DNA from: Candidatus Merdivivens pullicola
GTDB lineage: Bacteria > Bacteroidota > Bacteroidia > Bacteroidales > UBA932
Assembly (NCBI GenBank): GCA_017694945.1
Contig: JADIMA010000020.1
Coordinates: 1 to 36,571, forward strand
Length of the DNA: 36,571 bases
Reading direction: 5' to 3'
This document shows positions 23,715 through 31,745 of this stretch, one piece after another (position 1 is the first letter of the stretch; each line of letters starts with the position of its first letter). The position numbers and the translations under genes are program-made. The notes beneath the pieces were generated by a model. It saw nothing but the letters and a program-made list of their open reading frames with translations. It had not been told where the DNA came from and made no database searches.

Positions 23715-24668
23715 ATGAAACGCTATATATTTTTATTTGCAGCCATGCTGGCTCTTGTGTCCTGCGAAGAATTCGGCCCGGTATTTAAGGACAAATACGA
23801 GGATCCTGAACCGTACGAGTATTATACGGATGCTGATTTCGATCCCGATTCTTTCGTGACGATAGCCGAACTCAAGTCGATGTATGAACCCGGAAAGCCC
23901 ATAGTCATAGAAGATGACATAGTAATAAAGGGCCAGGTGACCACCTCGGACGCCGAAGGCAATCTTTACCGTACAATGTACATCCAGGACAGTACCGCCG
24001 GAATTGAACTGAAAATGGGTAAGACCGGCCTGTACAATATGTACAAGCAGGGACAGTGGATTTATGTGAAATGCCAGGGACTTGCACTGGGCGCCTATGG
24101 ACGCATGGTGCAGTTGGGCTATGAGGATGTTTCCGGAAAGTATGAAACTTCGTACATAGATGTCCAGTTGCTCATAGACCTGCATATATTGAAAGGAAAA
24201 CAGGATGACCCGGTCAAGCCGATAGTGGTTACCTCCGCTGAAGACATACTTTCCGAAAAATATGTCGGCATGTATGTGACGGTGAAGGGACTGGAATACG
24301 GGAACGAGGTGTTCTGCATAATATATGACAAGAACGGAAACAGTACCTATCTGTCCGACGGTTCGCACGGGATAGACTCCTGGGCGTTCTCGGAAGAGGG
24401 GTTTGCCGAATACCTTAAAAAGGGATATGTTTCCAATCCGGAAAATTATGAGCCAGCCTTTTACAGCGTGAGCCAGTATTTCAGGCTCCAGGGGGCGGAT
24501 TTGCAGGTGCGTACCAGCGGATATGCCGAGTTTGCCGACAGCAAGTTGGCTTCCAGCGGAATTACGGCAGTGAATGCCGGCAGGATTTCGCTCACCGGAA
24601 TAATGACTGTTTACAATGACAACTACCAGTTCCTGCTGATTGACCTGGACGGGGTCAGGATTGAATAG
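23715..24668 (+). CDS. DUF5689-type OB-fold surface lipoprotein
   Basis: The 317-residue protein has a lipoprotein signal (LALVSC, Cys17) followed by two Glu, consistent with surface export. The body matches DUF5689-like proteins: FVTIAELKSMYEPGKPIVIE, IKGQVTTSDAEGNLYRTMYI, QDSTAGIELKM, GQWIYVKCQGLALGAYGRMV, and the closing second OB strand set GRISLTGIMTVYNDNYQFLL. OB folds bind nucleic acids or oligosaccharides. The gene follows the TonB receptor closely, the place a SusD-like lid usually takes, so it may be the substrate-capturing partner. The same fold occurs in the middle of the 713-residue lipoprotein encoded at 9859. Function is inferred from position. Confidence 0.75.
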   Translation: MKRYIFLFAAMLALVSCEEFGPVFKDKYEDPEPYEYYTDADFDPDSFVTIAELKSMYEPGKPIVIEDDIVIKGQVTTSDAEGNLYRTMYIQDSTAGIELKMGKTGLYNMYKQGQWIYVKCQGLALGAYGRMVQLGYEDVSGKYETSYIDVQLLIDLHILKGKQDDPVKPIVVTSAEDILSEKYVGMYVTVKGLEYGNEVFCIIYDKNGNSTYLSDGSHGIDSWAFSEEGFAEYLKKGYVSNPENYEPAFYSVSQYFRLQGADLQVRTSGYAEFADSKLASSGITAVNAGRISLTGIMTVYNDNYQFLLIDLDGVRIE

Positions 24669-24676
24669 ACTTGCTC

Positions 24677-25807
24677 ATGATAGAAATCCTGCTTTTGTCC
24701 ATTATGCTGTCGGTTTTGACCGACATGTATGTCCATTATATATATTGCCGTCCGTTTCGCAAGAAGCGGACGTGCTTTTTATGTTATCTTCCGACGCTAT
24801 GCGTAATTGCGCTTTCGGCGATATTGGTGGCAAAACCTTCCGATCTTGGAGTGGTGTCCGTTCTTGTGCTCTGTATTACAGTGCCAAAGTATGTCGCGGT
24901 CATAGTAAGCATATTGTTGCGGATTTTTCCGTTTTTCAGGAAACACATCGTCTTGTCGGCATGTATCTGTTCAGCAGCCGGACTTTTTCTGCTGGGCTGT
25001 ACGGTATATGGGGCGACTGAGGGCATAAGGCATTTCCAGGTCACGGAAACGTCCCTTCATTATGATACGTTGCCTGAAAGTTTTGACGGTTACAGGATTG
25101 TACAGATTTCAGATATTCATTCCGGAAGCTGGCCGCAGGGAGGCGGGGCGCTTGCCGAGGCGGTCGATATCATAAACGGCCTGGAAGCCGATCTGGTACT
25201 GTTTACTGGCGACATAGTCAATGCCAGGGCGGATGAACTGCTCGGTACGATGGGAACTCTTGGAAAAATATCCGCCCGGGACGGGGTTTTCTCGGTTCTC
25301 GGCAACCATGATTATGGGACTTATGCCAGATGGGATACCGTGCAGGATGAAGCGGCGAATCTTGACAGCCTGTGCGCCCGGGAGGCTGCAATGGGATGGA
25401 GGCTGCTTGACAACAGCCATGCAATCATACGCCGTGGAGCGGACAGCATAGCCCTTTTGGGGGTTCAGAACGGAGGAGAACCGCCTTTTCCCGACTACTC
25501 TGATTTGCCTGAGGCAATGAAAGGAACCGAGGGCATGTTCAAGGTGCTTATGAGCCATGACCCCACGCACTGGAAAAGGGAAGTGCTTCCGGATACGGAC
25601 ATAGAACTGACTCTGTCCGGCCATACGCATGACATGCAGTTCAGCGTTCTGGGTTTTTCACCGGCAAAATATTTTTATCCTCAGCACAAGGGGCTTTACA
25701 TGGAAGAAGGGAGGGCTTTGTATGTGAATGTCGGCCTGGGCTATCTGCTGCCGATACGGTTGGGAGCATGGCCCGAAATCACTGTCATCACTCTTTGCCG
25801 TCCTTGA
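24677..25807 (+). CDS. Membrane metallophosphoesterase (YkuE/YaeI-like)
   Basis: The 376-residue protein has three or four N-terminal membrane helices (about 1-115; for example MIEILLLSIMLSVLTDMYV and FVLCYLPT-like hydrophobic runs), then a calcineurin-type phosphoesterase domain. The metal-binding motifs are all present in order: QISDIHSGSW, FTGDIVN, VLGNHDYGTY, MSHDPTHW and SGHTHDMQ. Relatives hydrolyse phosphodiesters or lipid pyrophosphates (UDP-diacylglucosamine) at the membrane. Placed last in the nuclease/TonB operon, 8 bases after the DUF5689 gene, it could process imported phosphodiesters, though lipid work is equally possible. ATG 24677 is chosen; a TTG at 24671 would add two residues. 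Its last 20 bases overlap the end of the convergent Spy-like gene. Confidence 0.85.
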   Translation: MIEILLLSIMLSVLTDMYVHYIYCRPFRKKRTCFLCYLPTLCVIALSAILVAKPSDLGVVSVLVLCITVPKYVAVIVSILLRIFPFFRKHIVLSACICSAAGLFLLGCTVYGATEGIRHFQVTETSLHYDTLPESFDGYRIVQISDIHSGSWPQGGGALAEAVDIINGLEADLVLFTGDIVNARADELLGTMGTLGKISARDGVFSVLGNHDYGTYARWDTVQDEAANLDSLCAREAAMGWRLLDNSHAIIRRGADSIALLGVQNGGEPPFPDYSDLPEAMKGTEGMFKVLMSHDPTHWKREVLPDTDIELTLSGHTHDMQFSVLGFSPAKYFYPQHKGLYMEEGRALYVNVGLGYLLPIRLGAWPEITVITLCRP

Positions 25808-26237
25808 GTATTTCAAGACTGCTTTCCTGCTTTTCCCGGGCTCTTTTTTCCCTCTCTTTTATCGTTCTTCGCGCACCGCTTGCGAGGTAGCGTTTCCATT
25901 GTTCTTCCGTGAATATCTTCTTGAAAGCCTGGTCAGTCTTTTCCATCCATTTGTCCTGGATGTCGATGTATATGTCATCCATGCTTACGTGGCTTTCTTT
26001 GAGCAGTTTGAAATCTTCTTCAAGGCCTTTCAGGTTGGTCTGCAATATTGAATCGACATAGAAGACCTGCCAATATTCCAGGCGGAGTTTGGTTCCCAGC
26101 GCGTCCGCCCGTTCGGCGGCCATTTCCTCAATGCTCTTCGGTTTTTCGTTCTGCGACTGGTTCTGTGCGGAAAGCGCCTGATTGAAAAATGTCAGTCCGA
26201 ACGCGACAGCCAGGGTGAGAATTAGAGTATGTTTCAT
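25788..26237 (-). CDS. Spy/CpxP-like periplasmic protein
   Basis: The 149-residue protein has a signal peptide (1-24, ending ALSAQ), then a helical, highly charged body with WQVFYVDSILQTNLKGLEEDF and FTEEQWKRYLASG. The pattern of paired helices with EEQW-x-x-Y is typical of small Bacteroidota periplasmic proteins related to Spy/CpxP/LTXXQ, which act as chaperones or metal and stress sensors; the assignment is by pattern only. It ends in a Lys/Glu-rich helix. It is convergent with the metallophosphoesterase gene and divergent from the C69 peptidase gene, with its own -7 box at 26285-26278. Confidence 0.6.
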   Translation of the reverse strand: MKHTLILTLAVAFGLTFFNQALSAQNQSQNEKPKSIEEMAAERADALGTKLRLEYWQVFYVDSILQTNLKGLEEDFKLLKESHVSMDDIYIDIQDKWMEKTDQAFKKIFTEEQWKRYLASGARRTIKEREKRAREKQESSLEILKDGKE

Positions 26238-26256
26238 GCTGTTTGAATTTTTTCAT

Positions 26257-26264
26257 TATATTTG
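26257..26264 (+). promoter_or_regulatory. -7 box TATATTTG for the peptidase pair
   Basis: A perfect TAnnTTTG box 47 bases before ATG 26312. The -33 position lacks a clear TTTG. Confidence 0.5.
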
Positions 26265-26277
26265 TGACAAGTATTTG

Positions 26278-26285
26278 CAAAAATA
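26278..26285 (-). promoter_or_regulatory. -7 box TATTTTTG for the Spy-like gene
   Basis: On the minus strand a TAnnTTTG match lies 40 bases before the Spy-like ATG at 26237, so the divergent genes have overlapping promoters in a 74-base gap. Confidence 0.4.
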
Positions 26286-26311
26286 TGTAAAATAGTAATA
26301 CAATAAAATTT

Positions 26312-28072
26312 ATGAGAAAATTCTTTTTTGCAGCGGCTTTGTTTTTTGCCGCCGTTTTCAACACCTCCGTTTCGGATGCCTGCACCAATATACTTGTTAC
26401 GCCGGGAGCATCCTCAGACGGTTCGTCACTGGTTTCGTATGCTGCCGATTCGCACGCGCTTTACGGTGAACTTTATTACCGTCCTGCAGCCGTTTTCCAA
26501 AAAGGCTCGATGCTTGAGATTTATGAATGGGATACCGGAAAATACCTCGGTGCCATCCCTCAGGTAGCAAGGACTTATCAGACAGTGGGAAATATGAACG
26601 AATATCAGTTGATTATTACTGAAACCACTTACGGAGGACGTCCCGAACTTTCGGAACCCAATGGGATAATGGACTACGGTTCGCTCATATATATTGCCCT
26701 CCAGAGGGCCAGGACTGCACGCGAGGCCATTGATGTCATAGTAGATCTGGCCAATACATACGGTTATTATTCTTCCGGAGAGTCTTTCTCCATTGCCGAC
26801 CCGAACGAAGTGTGGATTATGGAACTGATAGGCAAGGGCGCGGATGAAAAAGGCATCGTGTGGGTTGCCCGCCGAGTTCCGGACGGATACATAAGCGCGC
26901 ATGCCAACCAGGCGCGCATAGACCGTTTTCCTCTTGACGATCCGGAAAACTGCATCTATGCTCCCGATGTGATATCGTTTGCAAGGGAAAAAGGTTTCTT
27001 TGACGGCGAGGACAGCGAATTCAGTTTCTGCCGCACATACGCACCGTACAATTTTTCCGGTTTGCGCGGCTGCGAATCCAGGGTGTGGTCGGCATTCAAC
27101 ATCCTGACAGGAGGCAAGTTCGTCTATGAAGACGAAAATGGCAATACTGTGGAAAAGGATGCCTACGACTACATAGATTTTGCAATGGGCTACAATCCTG
27201 AAAACCAGATGCCTCTCTTCGTGAAGGCCGAAGGGATTACGGTAAAGGATGTGGCTGATGCGATGCGTGACCATTTTGAGGGCACGCCGATGGACATGAC
27301 GACCGATATAGGGGCAGGCGGAAATGCCCTTCCTTACAGGTGGAGGCCGATGGATTTCGAATATGACGGCAAGACCTATGTCAACGAGAGGGCGATTGCC
27401 ACCCAGCAGACAGGATTCTGGCTCGTGGGCCAGTCGCGCAGTTGGCTTCCTGATGTCATCGGCGGCATTCTCTGGTTCGGTACCGATGATGCGGCTACTT
27501 CTTACCTGACTCCGATTTATACTTCGATACTGAGCGTTCCGGAGTCATTGCGCGAAGGCAACGGCTCCATGCTGGAATATTCGCCTACATCTGCATTCTG
27601 GATGACCAACCGTGTGGCCAACGCATGCTACAAGATGTACAATGTCATGGCCGCCGATGTGAAGACGAGGATAGACGATTTTGAAAACTCCACTTTGGCG
27701 CAAATTCCTCAGATAGATGAAAAGGCCATGGAAATCTATAAGATTTACGAAGAAAAGGGGCCTAAGAAATATGGGCGCAACGGTAAGAACAAGGCTGCTG
27801 TCCCTTATGAGGAAGTACGCCAGTATCTTACTGAATACTCGGTCAATACGGCCCAGGATATTTTTGAACAATGGTGCGATCTCGAGGTCTATCTGCTGCT
27901 GAAATACATGGACGGCAATGTGAAAGGCCAGAACCCTGACGGAACGTGGATTACCAACGGACATTCCGACCGTATCCCAGGTTCGATAACCAATCCGGGA
28001 TATACTGAAAAATGGAAAAAAGCCGTGGCGGAAGACCACGGAGATGTACTTGAAGTAGTTGAAGTAAAATGA
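26312..28072 (+). CDS. C69-family dipeptidase (Ntn hydrolase), exported
   Basis: The 586-residue protein has a signal peptide (about 1-23) after which the mature chain begins with Cys24 (CTNILVTPGAS), the nucleophile of C69/U34 dipeptidases once the leader is removed. Other family marks are SLVSYAADSHALYGELYY, DYGSLIYIALQRARTAREAI, ESFSIADPNEVWIMELIGKG and YISAHANQARI. It should cut dipeptides, perhaps beginning with a broad specificity, in the periplasm. The stop overlaps the next start as ATGA, so it is translationally coupled to an S46 dipeptidyl-peptidase that would supply dipeptides. Length is normal for the Bacteroidota members. Confidence 0.9.
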   Translation: MRKFFFAAALFFAAVFNTSVSDACTNILVTPGASSDGSSLVSYAADSHALYGELYYRPAAVFQKGSMLEIYEWDTGKYLGAIPQVARTYQTVGNMNEYQLIITETTYGGRPELSEPNGIMDYGSLIYIALQRARTAREAIDVIVDLANTYGYYSSGESFSIADPNEVWIMELIGKGADEKGIVWVARRVPDGYISAHANQARIDRFPLDDPENCIYAPDVISFAREKGFFDGEDSEFSFCRTYAPYNFSGLRGCESRVWSAFNILTGGKFVYEDENGNTVEKDAYDYIDFAMGYNPENQMPLFVKAEGITVKDVADAMRDHFEGTPMDMTTDIGAGGNALPYRWRPMDFEYDGKTYVNERAIATQQTGFWLVGQSRSWLPDVIGGILWFGTDDAATSYLTPIYTSILSVPESLREGNGSMLEYSPTSAFWMTNRVANACYKMYNVMAADVKTRIDDFENSTLAQIPQIDEKAMEIYKIYEEKGPKKYGRNGKNKAAVPYEEVRQYLTEYSVNTAQDIFEQWCDLEVYLLLKYMDGNVKGQNPDGTWITNGHSDRIPGSITNPGYTEKWKKAVAEDHGDVLEVVEVK

Positions 28073-30258
28073 AAAAATTAACTGTTACTCTGTTATTGTG
28101 TGTCCTTGCAGCCGGGAAAGCTTCGGCTGATGGAGGTATGTGGATGGTCAATCTCATAGACAAGGCCCTTGCCCTGAAAATGCAGGATGCCGGAATGAAG
28201 TTTGATCCGTCCCTGATTTACAGCGAGGCTTCGCCCTCGTTCACGGATGCCGTAGTCTATTTTGACCAGGGCTGTACAGGAAGCATGATTTCAGGTAACG
28301 GTTTGGTCATGACTACCCACCACTGCGCCTATTCCGACATAGGAACGATAAGTTCCGGTGAAAGGAATTATCTGGAAGACGGCTTCTGGGCCATGAACAT
28401 CGAGGAGGAACGGCCGATTCCCGGCAAGAAAGCCATGCTGCTTAGGTATATAATAGATGTTACCGACGATGTGGCGGCATATGCCGATGAGGCGGCTAAA
28501 GAAGGCAAGCATTTCAATTTCTACAGGATGCGTTATCTTATGGAGAAAGCCGTAAGGGACGAAACCGGTTATGAGGCCGAACTTTCTGCGATGTGGCGCG
28601 GTGAAAAATATTACATGTCTCTTTACGAAGTATATACCGATATCCGCCTGGTCGCGGCTCCTCCCGTTGGAATCGCCTCTTTCGGAGGGGATGTTGACAA
28701 TTGGGAGTGGCCTCAGCACAAAGGGGATTTTGCGATATACAGGATTTATACCGCTCCTGATGGAAGCCCGGCAGCATATTCTCCCGACAATGTCCCGTTG
28801 AATCCGCATTATTCATTCAGGATTTCTTCCAAAGGATATTCGGAAGGCGATTTCACGCTGATTGTCGGTTATCCTTCAACGACCCACAGATACAGTTCCT
28901 CGTTCGCCGTAAAGGACAAGATTTTCCGTGTTACTCCAGTTACCTCGGAACTTGAAGAAGGCCGGATGAAGATTATGGACAAGTACATGTCCGCCGACTC
29001 TCTCGTGCGGCTGAAATATTACAATACATTTTTCAAGTTGGGCAATATTCTGGAGTACGAACTCGGAGAGGCTGAGAATGTCAGGCGTTACCATATACTG
29101 GATTCCATTGACAGGCGCGAGGACATGTTGAGAAAATGGATTGAAGACGAGCCGTCCCGCAAGGCCAGGTGGGGCTCTCTGCTGGAGGATTTGCGGGAAA
29201 AATATGCCGTGACAAGCGACATCTCCACCCAGGCGCTTTATTTCAGGGAAACCATGCTGGAAGGCACGGGGCTTTATCCGTATGTCCGTGACATGGCTGT
29301 CAGAAAGCATCATCGCGGCGACAGCCCCAGGACGGTCGAGATGATAAAGAATGCTTTCGAGGATGTGGGGAACATGTGGGGAAAACTTGATCCGGCGGTC
29401 GAGAAAGAATTGCTCGAATATGCGATATCCGAATTCTACTCGCATGTGAATGAGAATTTCAGAAGCCCGTTCCATGAATACCTTCTTGAAAGGTTCGGGG
29501 ATGATTACGGCGCGATGACCGATTATATATGGAGCAATTCGTTTTTTACCGATAAGGCACGGTACGACTCCCTTGCGGCGGAAGTCAGTCCGCTGCTTTA
29601 TGCCGCTTCTTCGTATGAAGTGGACAAATGCAATGAAGTGTGCGACAGGCTCCGCGATATGATGGCGCTGTACTACGACCCTTTGTACCAGTTGTTCCGC
29701 AGTTACAGGATGTACGGGTTCTACACTGCTTTGGACGAGATTGAAAACGGTGTTTCCATTGACATGCTTGAAGACGAATATGCGCGTGCGCTTTATTTAT
29801 TGCGTGAGGACATGGGGGTGGAACAATACCCGGATGCCAACTCGACTGTCAGATTCAGTTACGGCAATGTTTCTTCGCTGTCTCCGCGTGATGCCGTGAC
29901 TTATTCGTGGATGAGTACGACGGACGGCATTGTCCAGAAATATTCGTCGGGCTCGGATGAGTACAATCCGGGAAACAGGTTCATGGAACTTGTTAGAGGT
30001 CTTCACGAGGAGATGGCTGTGGACTTCCTTACCGACAATGATGTTGCCAAAGGCAATTCCGGCAGTCCTGTCCTGAATGCCGACGGCGAACTTATAGGAA
30101 TAGCTTTTGATGCCAACCAGGAGTCGCTCGCTGGCGACCTGTATTATCTGGAAGACTGCAACAAGACAGTCTGTGCGGATATCAGGTATGTGATATGGAT
30201 TCTGGAAGAGTATGCCGGGATGGATTGGCTGATTGACGAACTGGATATAGTTGAATAA
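28069..30258 (+). CDS. S46-family dipeptidyl-peptidase (DPP7/DPP11-like) with Ala at the S1 position
   Basis: The 729-residue periplasmic serine peptidase releases dipeptides from peptide N-termini. After a signal (1-20) come GGMW near the mature N-terminus, the His site MTTHHCAY (84-85), the Asp region GGDVDNWEWPQHKGDF (206-221) and the Ser site GNSGSP (Ser664). A large helical domain lies between. Eighteen residues after the Ser, the position that is Gly in DPP7 (hydrophobic P1) and Arg in DPP11 (acidic P1) is Ala682, in FDANQES where FD(G/R)NWE is usual; WPQHKGDF also differs from the usual WPRHTGDF. Specificity therefore cannot be assigned as either type. It overlaps the C69 peptidase gene by 4 bases. 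Confidence 0.92.
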   Translation: MKKLTVTLLLCVLAAGKASADGGMWMVNLIDKALALKMQDAGMKFDPSLIYSEASPSFTDAVVYFDQGCTGSMISGNGLVMTTHHCAYSDIGTISSGERNYLEDGFWAMNIEEERPIPGKKAMLLRYIIDVTDDVAAYADEAAKEGKHFNFYRMRYLMEKAVRDETGYEAELSAMWRGEKYYMSLYEVYTDIRLVAAPPVGIASFGGDVDNWEWPQHKGDFAIYRIYTAPDGSPAAYSPDNVPLNPHYSFRISSKGYSEGDFTLIVGYPSTTHRYSSSFAVKDKIFRVTPVTSELEEGRMKIMDKYMSADSLVRLKYYNTFFKLGNILEYELGEAENVRRYHILDSIDRREDMLRKWIEDEPSRKARWGSLLEDLREKYAVTSDISTQALYFRETMLEGTGLYPYVRDMAVRKHHRGDSPRTVEMIKNAFEDVGNMWGKLDPAVEKELLEYAISEFYSHVNENFRSPFHEYLLERFGDDYGAMTDYIWSNSFFTDKARYDSLAAEVSPLLYAASSYEVDKCNEVCDRLRDMMALYYDPLYQLFRSYRMYGFYTALDEIENGVSIDMLEDEYARALYLLREDMGVEQYPDANSTVRFSYGNVSSLSPRDAVTYSWMSTTDGIVQKYSSGSDEYNPGNRFMELVRGLHEEMAVDFLTDNDVAKGNSGSPVLNADGELIGIAFDANQESLAGDLYYLEDCNKTVCADIRYVIWILEEYAGMDWLIDELDIVE

Positions 30259-30263
30259 CGGAA

Positions 30264-31745
30264 ATGTATAGAAATATTGCGCTTACCGGTGCGACCGGCA
30301 CTATGGGGGGTGAAACCATGAGGGCTTTTCTAAAGGAGCCGGGTTTCAATCTTAAAGTACTTGCAAGACGTTCGGAAAAAAATGTCAAGGCTCTCTCCCC
30401 GTTGGAAGCCGAAGGGAAAATCACTGTCGTATGGGGGGATCTGGCGGATCCTGCATCTCTTGCGGAACTGGTCAGGGGATGTGACATATTGCTGCATGTT
30501 GGAGGCATGGTTTCGCCCAAGGCGGACTGGTATCCTCAGGAAACCATGAGGGTGAACACTTCGGCCATGAGGAATATCATAGATGTCCTGGTGTCGATGT
30601 CGCGCACGGACATGCCTGTTATAAGCATCGGCTCGGTTTCACAGACAGGCAACCGTGATATTTCCAACAGATTCGGGCGGACAGGGGATCCTGTCGCGCC
30701 TGCGCGTTTTGACAGTTATGCGTTGTCCAAGTGCATAGCAGAAAGGATGCTTTCGGAGTCTCCGCTGAAAAAGTGGGCGAGTCTCAGGCAGTCGGGCATT
30801 CTGTATTCAAAGTTGCTCGGCAAGGCCAATGATCCCATAACTTTCCACGTCCCTTTGAACGGCATGCTTGAGTGGGCTACTGTGGAAGACTCTGCAAGGC
30901 TTATGGTGAATATCTGCAAAAAGGATGTCATTCCCGATGACTTCTGGCGCGGTTTCTACAACATAAGCAGCGGCAAGGGGTATAGGCTTACCAATTACCG
31001 TTTTGAAAAACTCATTCTCAAGGCCATAGGCGCGCCTTCGCCCGAGAAAATATTTGATACCAAATGGTTTGCCCTGAAAAATTTCCACGGGCACTGGTAT
31101 TCTGATGCGGACAGGCTTGAAGAACTTTTCGCTTTCCGTGAAAACATGCCCGTAGAGGACTATTTCAAAAGACTGGCTTCAAAGGCGCCGTCTTATCTGA
31201 AACTGGCATGCCTGTGCCCGGCGTTCATAATGAAACTTTTCATGGGCCGTGTGGCCATGAACAAGACTCTGGGCACGCGCTACTGGATCAAGAGCGGCAA
31301 TGCGGCGAGAATAGACGCTTTCTTCGGTGGAATGGATGCATATGATGCGATAGAGCCGTGGGGACGCTTCCGTCTGCATTCTCCCGATACGGATCCCGGG
31401 GCGGAGGAACTGGCCTCACTGCGTCTCTACCACGGTTATGACGAGACCATTCCGTCCGGACGACTTGATGCTTCGGTTCTTCAGGAAGCGGCTGCCTTCC
31501 GTGGCGGCAAACTCATTTCGGCACCGGATGTCAAAGGAGAAGAACTGCTGGATTCGCATGAGGTGGAATGGGAGTGCCATGACGGTCACAGGTTCCGGCT
31601 TACTCCCCGGACTGTCCTGCTCGGCGGATATTGGTGTCCGCAGTGCATGGAGGTTCCCGATGATTATCCACGGCAGGCATTGTACAATAAATTCCTCGCG
31701 CAAGTTGTGGCTCCCCTCCACGGCTCCAATGGAAAATCCATGTAA
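30264..31745 (+). CDS. NAD(P)-dependent epimerase/dehydratase-family protein with zinc-ribbon-like C-terminus
   Basis: The 493-residue protein begins with an extended SDR Rossmann fold: TGATGTMGGETM (8-19), then GDLADPASL and DILLHVGGMVSP. The active-site pair is probably SIGSVSQTG with Ser and YALSKCIAE with Tyr and Lys, matching YxxxK. Residues 210-370 form the substrate part, seen in related long oxidoreductases. The last 70 residues hold WECHDGHRFRLTPRTVLLGG followed by WCPQC, a C-x-x-x-H...C-x-x-C pattern like a treble-clef/zinc ribbon. Substrate is unknown. The gene starts 5 bases after the S46 gene and its end overlaps comF by 17 bases, so it lies within a continuous transcript. Start ATG is well placed before the Rossmann motif. 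Confidence 0.78.
   Translation: MYRNIALTGATGTMGGETMRAFLKEPGFNLKVLARRSEKNVKALSPLEAEGKITVVWGDLADPASLAELVRGCDILLHVGGMVSPKADWYPQETMRVNTSAMRNIIDVLVSMSRTDMPVISIGSVSQTGNRDISNRFGRTGDPVAPARFDSYALSKCIAERMLSESPLKKWASLRQSGILYSKLLGKANDPITFHVPLNGMLEWATVEDSARLMVNICKKDVIPDDFWRGFYNISSGKGYRLTNYRFEKLILKAIGAPSPEKIFDTKWFALKNFHGHWYSDADRLEELFAFRENMPVEDYFKRLASKAPSYLKLACLCPAFIMKLFMGRVAMNKTLGTRYWIKSGNAARIDAFFGGMDAYDAIEPWGRFRLHSPDTDPGAEELASLRLYHGYDETIPSGRLDASVLQEAAAFRGGKLISAPDVKGEELLDSHEVEWECHDGHRFRLTPRTVLLGGYWCPQCMEVPDDYPRQALYNKFLAQVVAPLHGSNGKSM

Noticed and set aside
31438-31728. Upstream extension of the comF frame
   Set aside because: Overlaps the SDR gene in another frame with no family similarity; ATG 31729 directly precedes the zinc finger.
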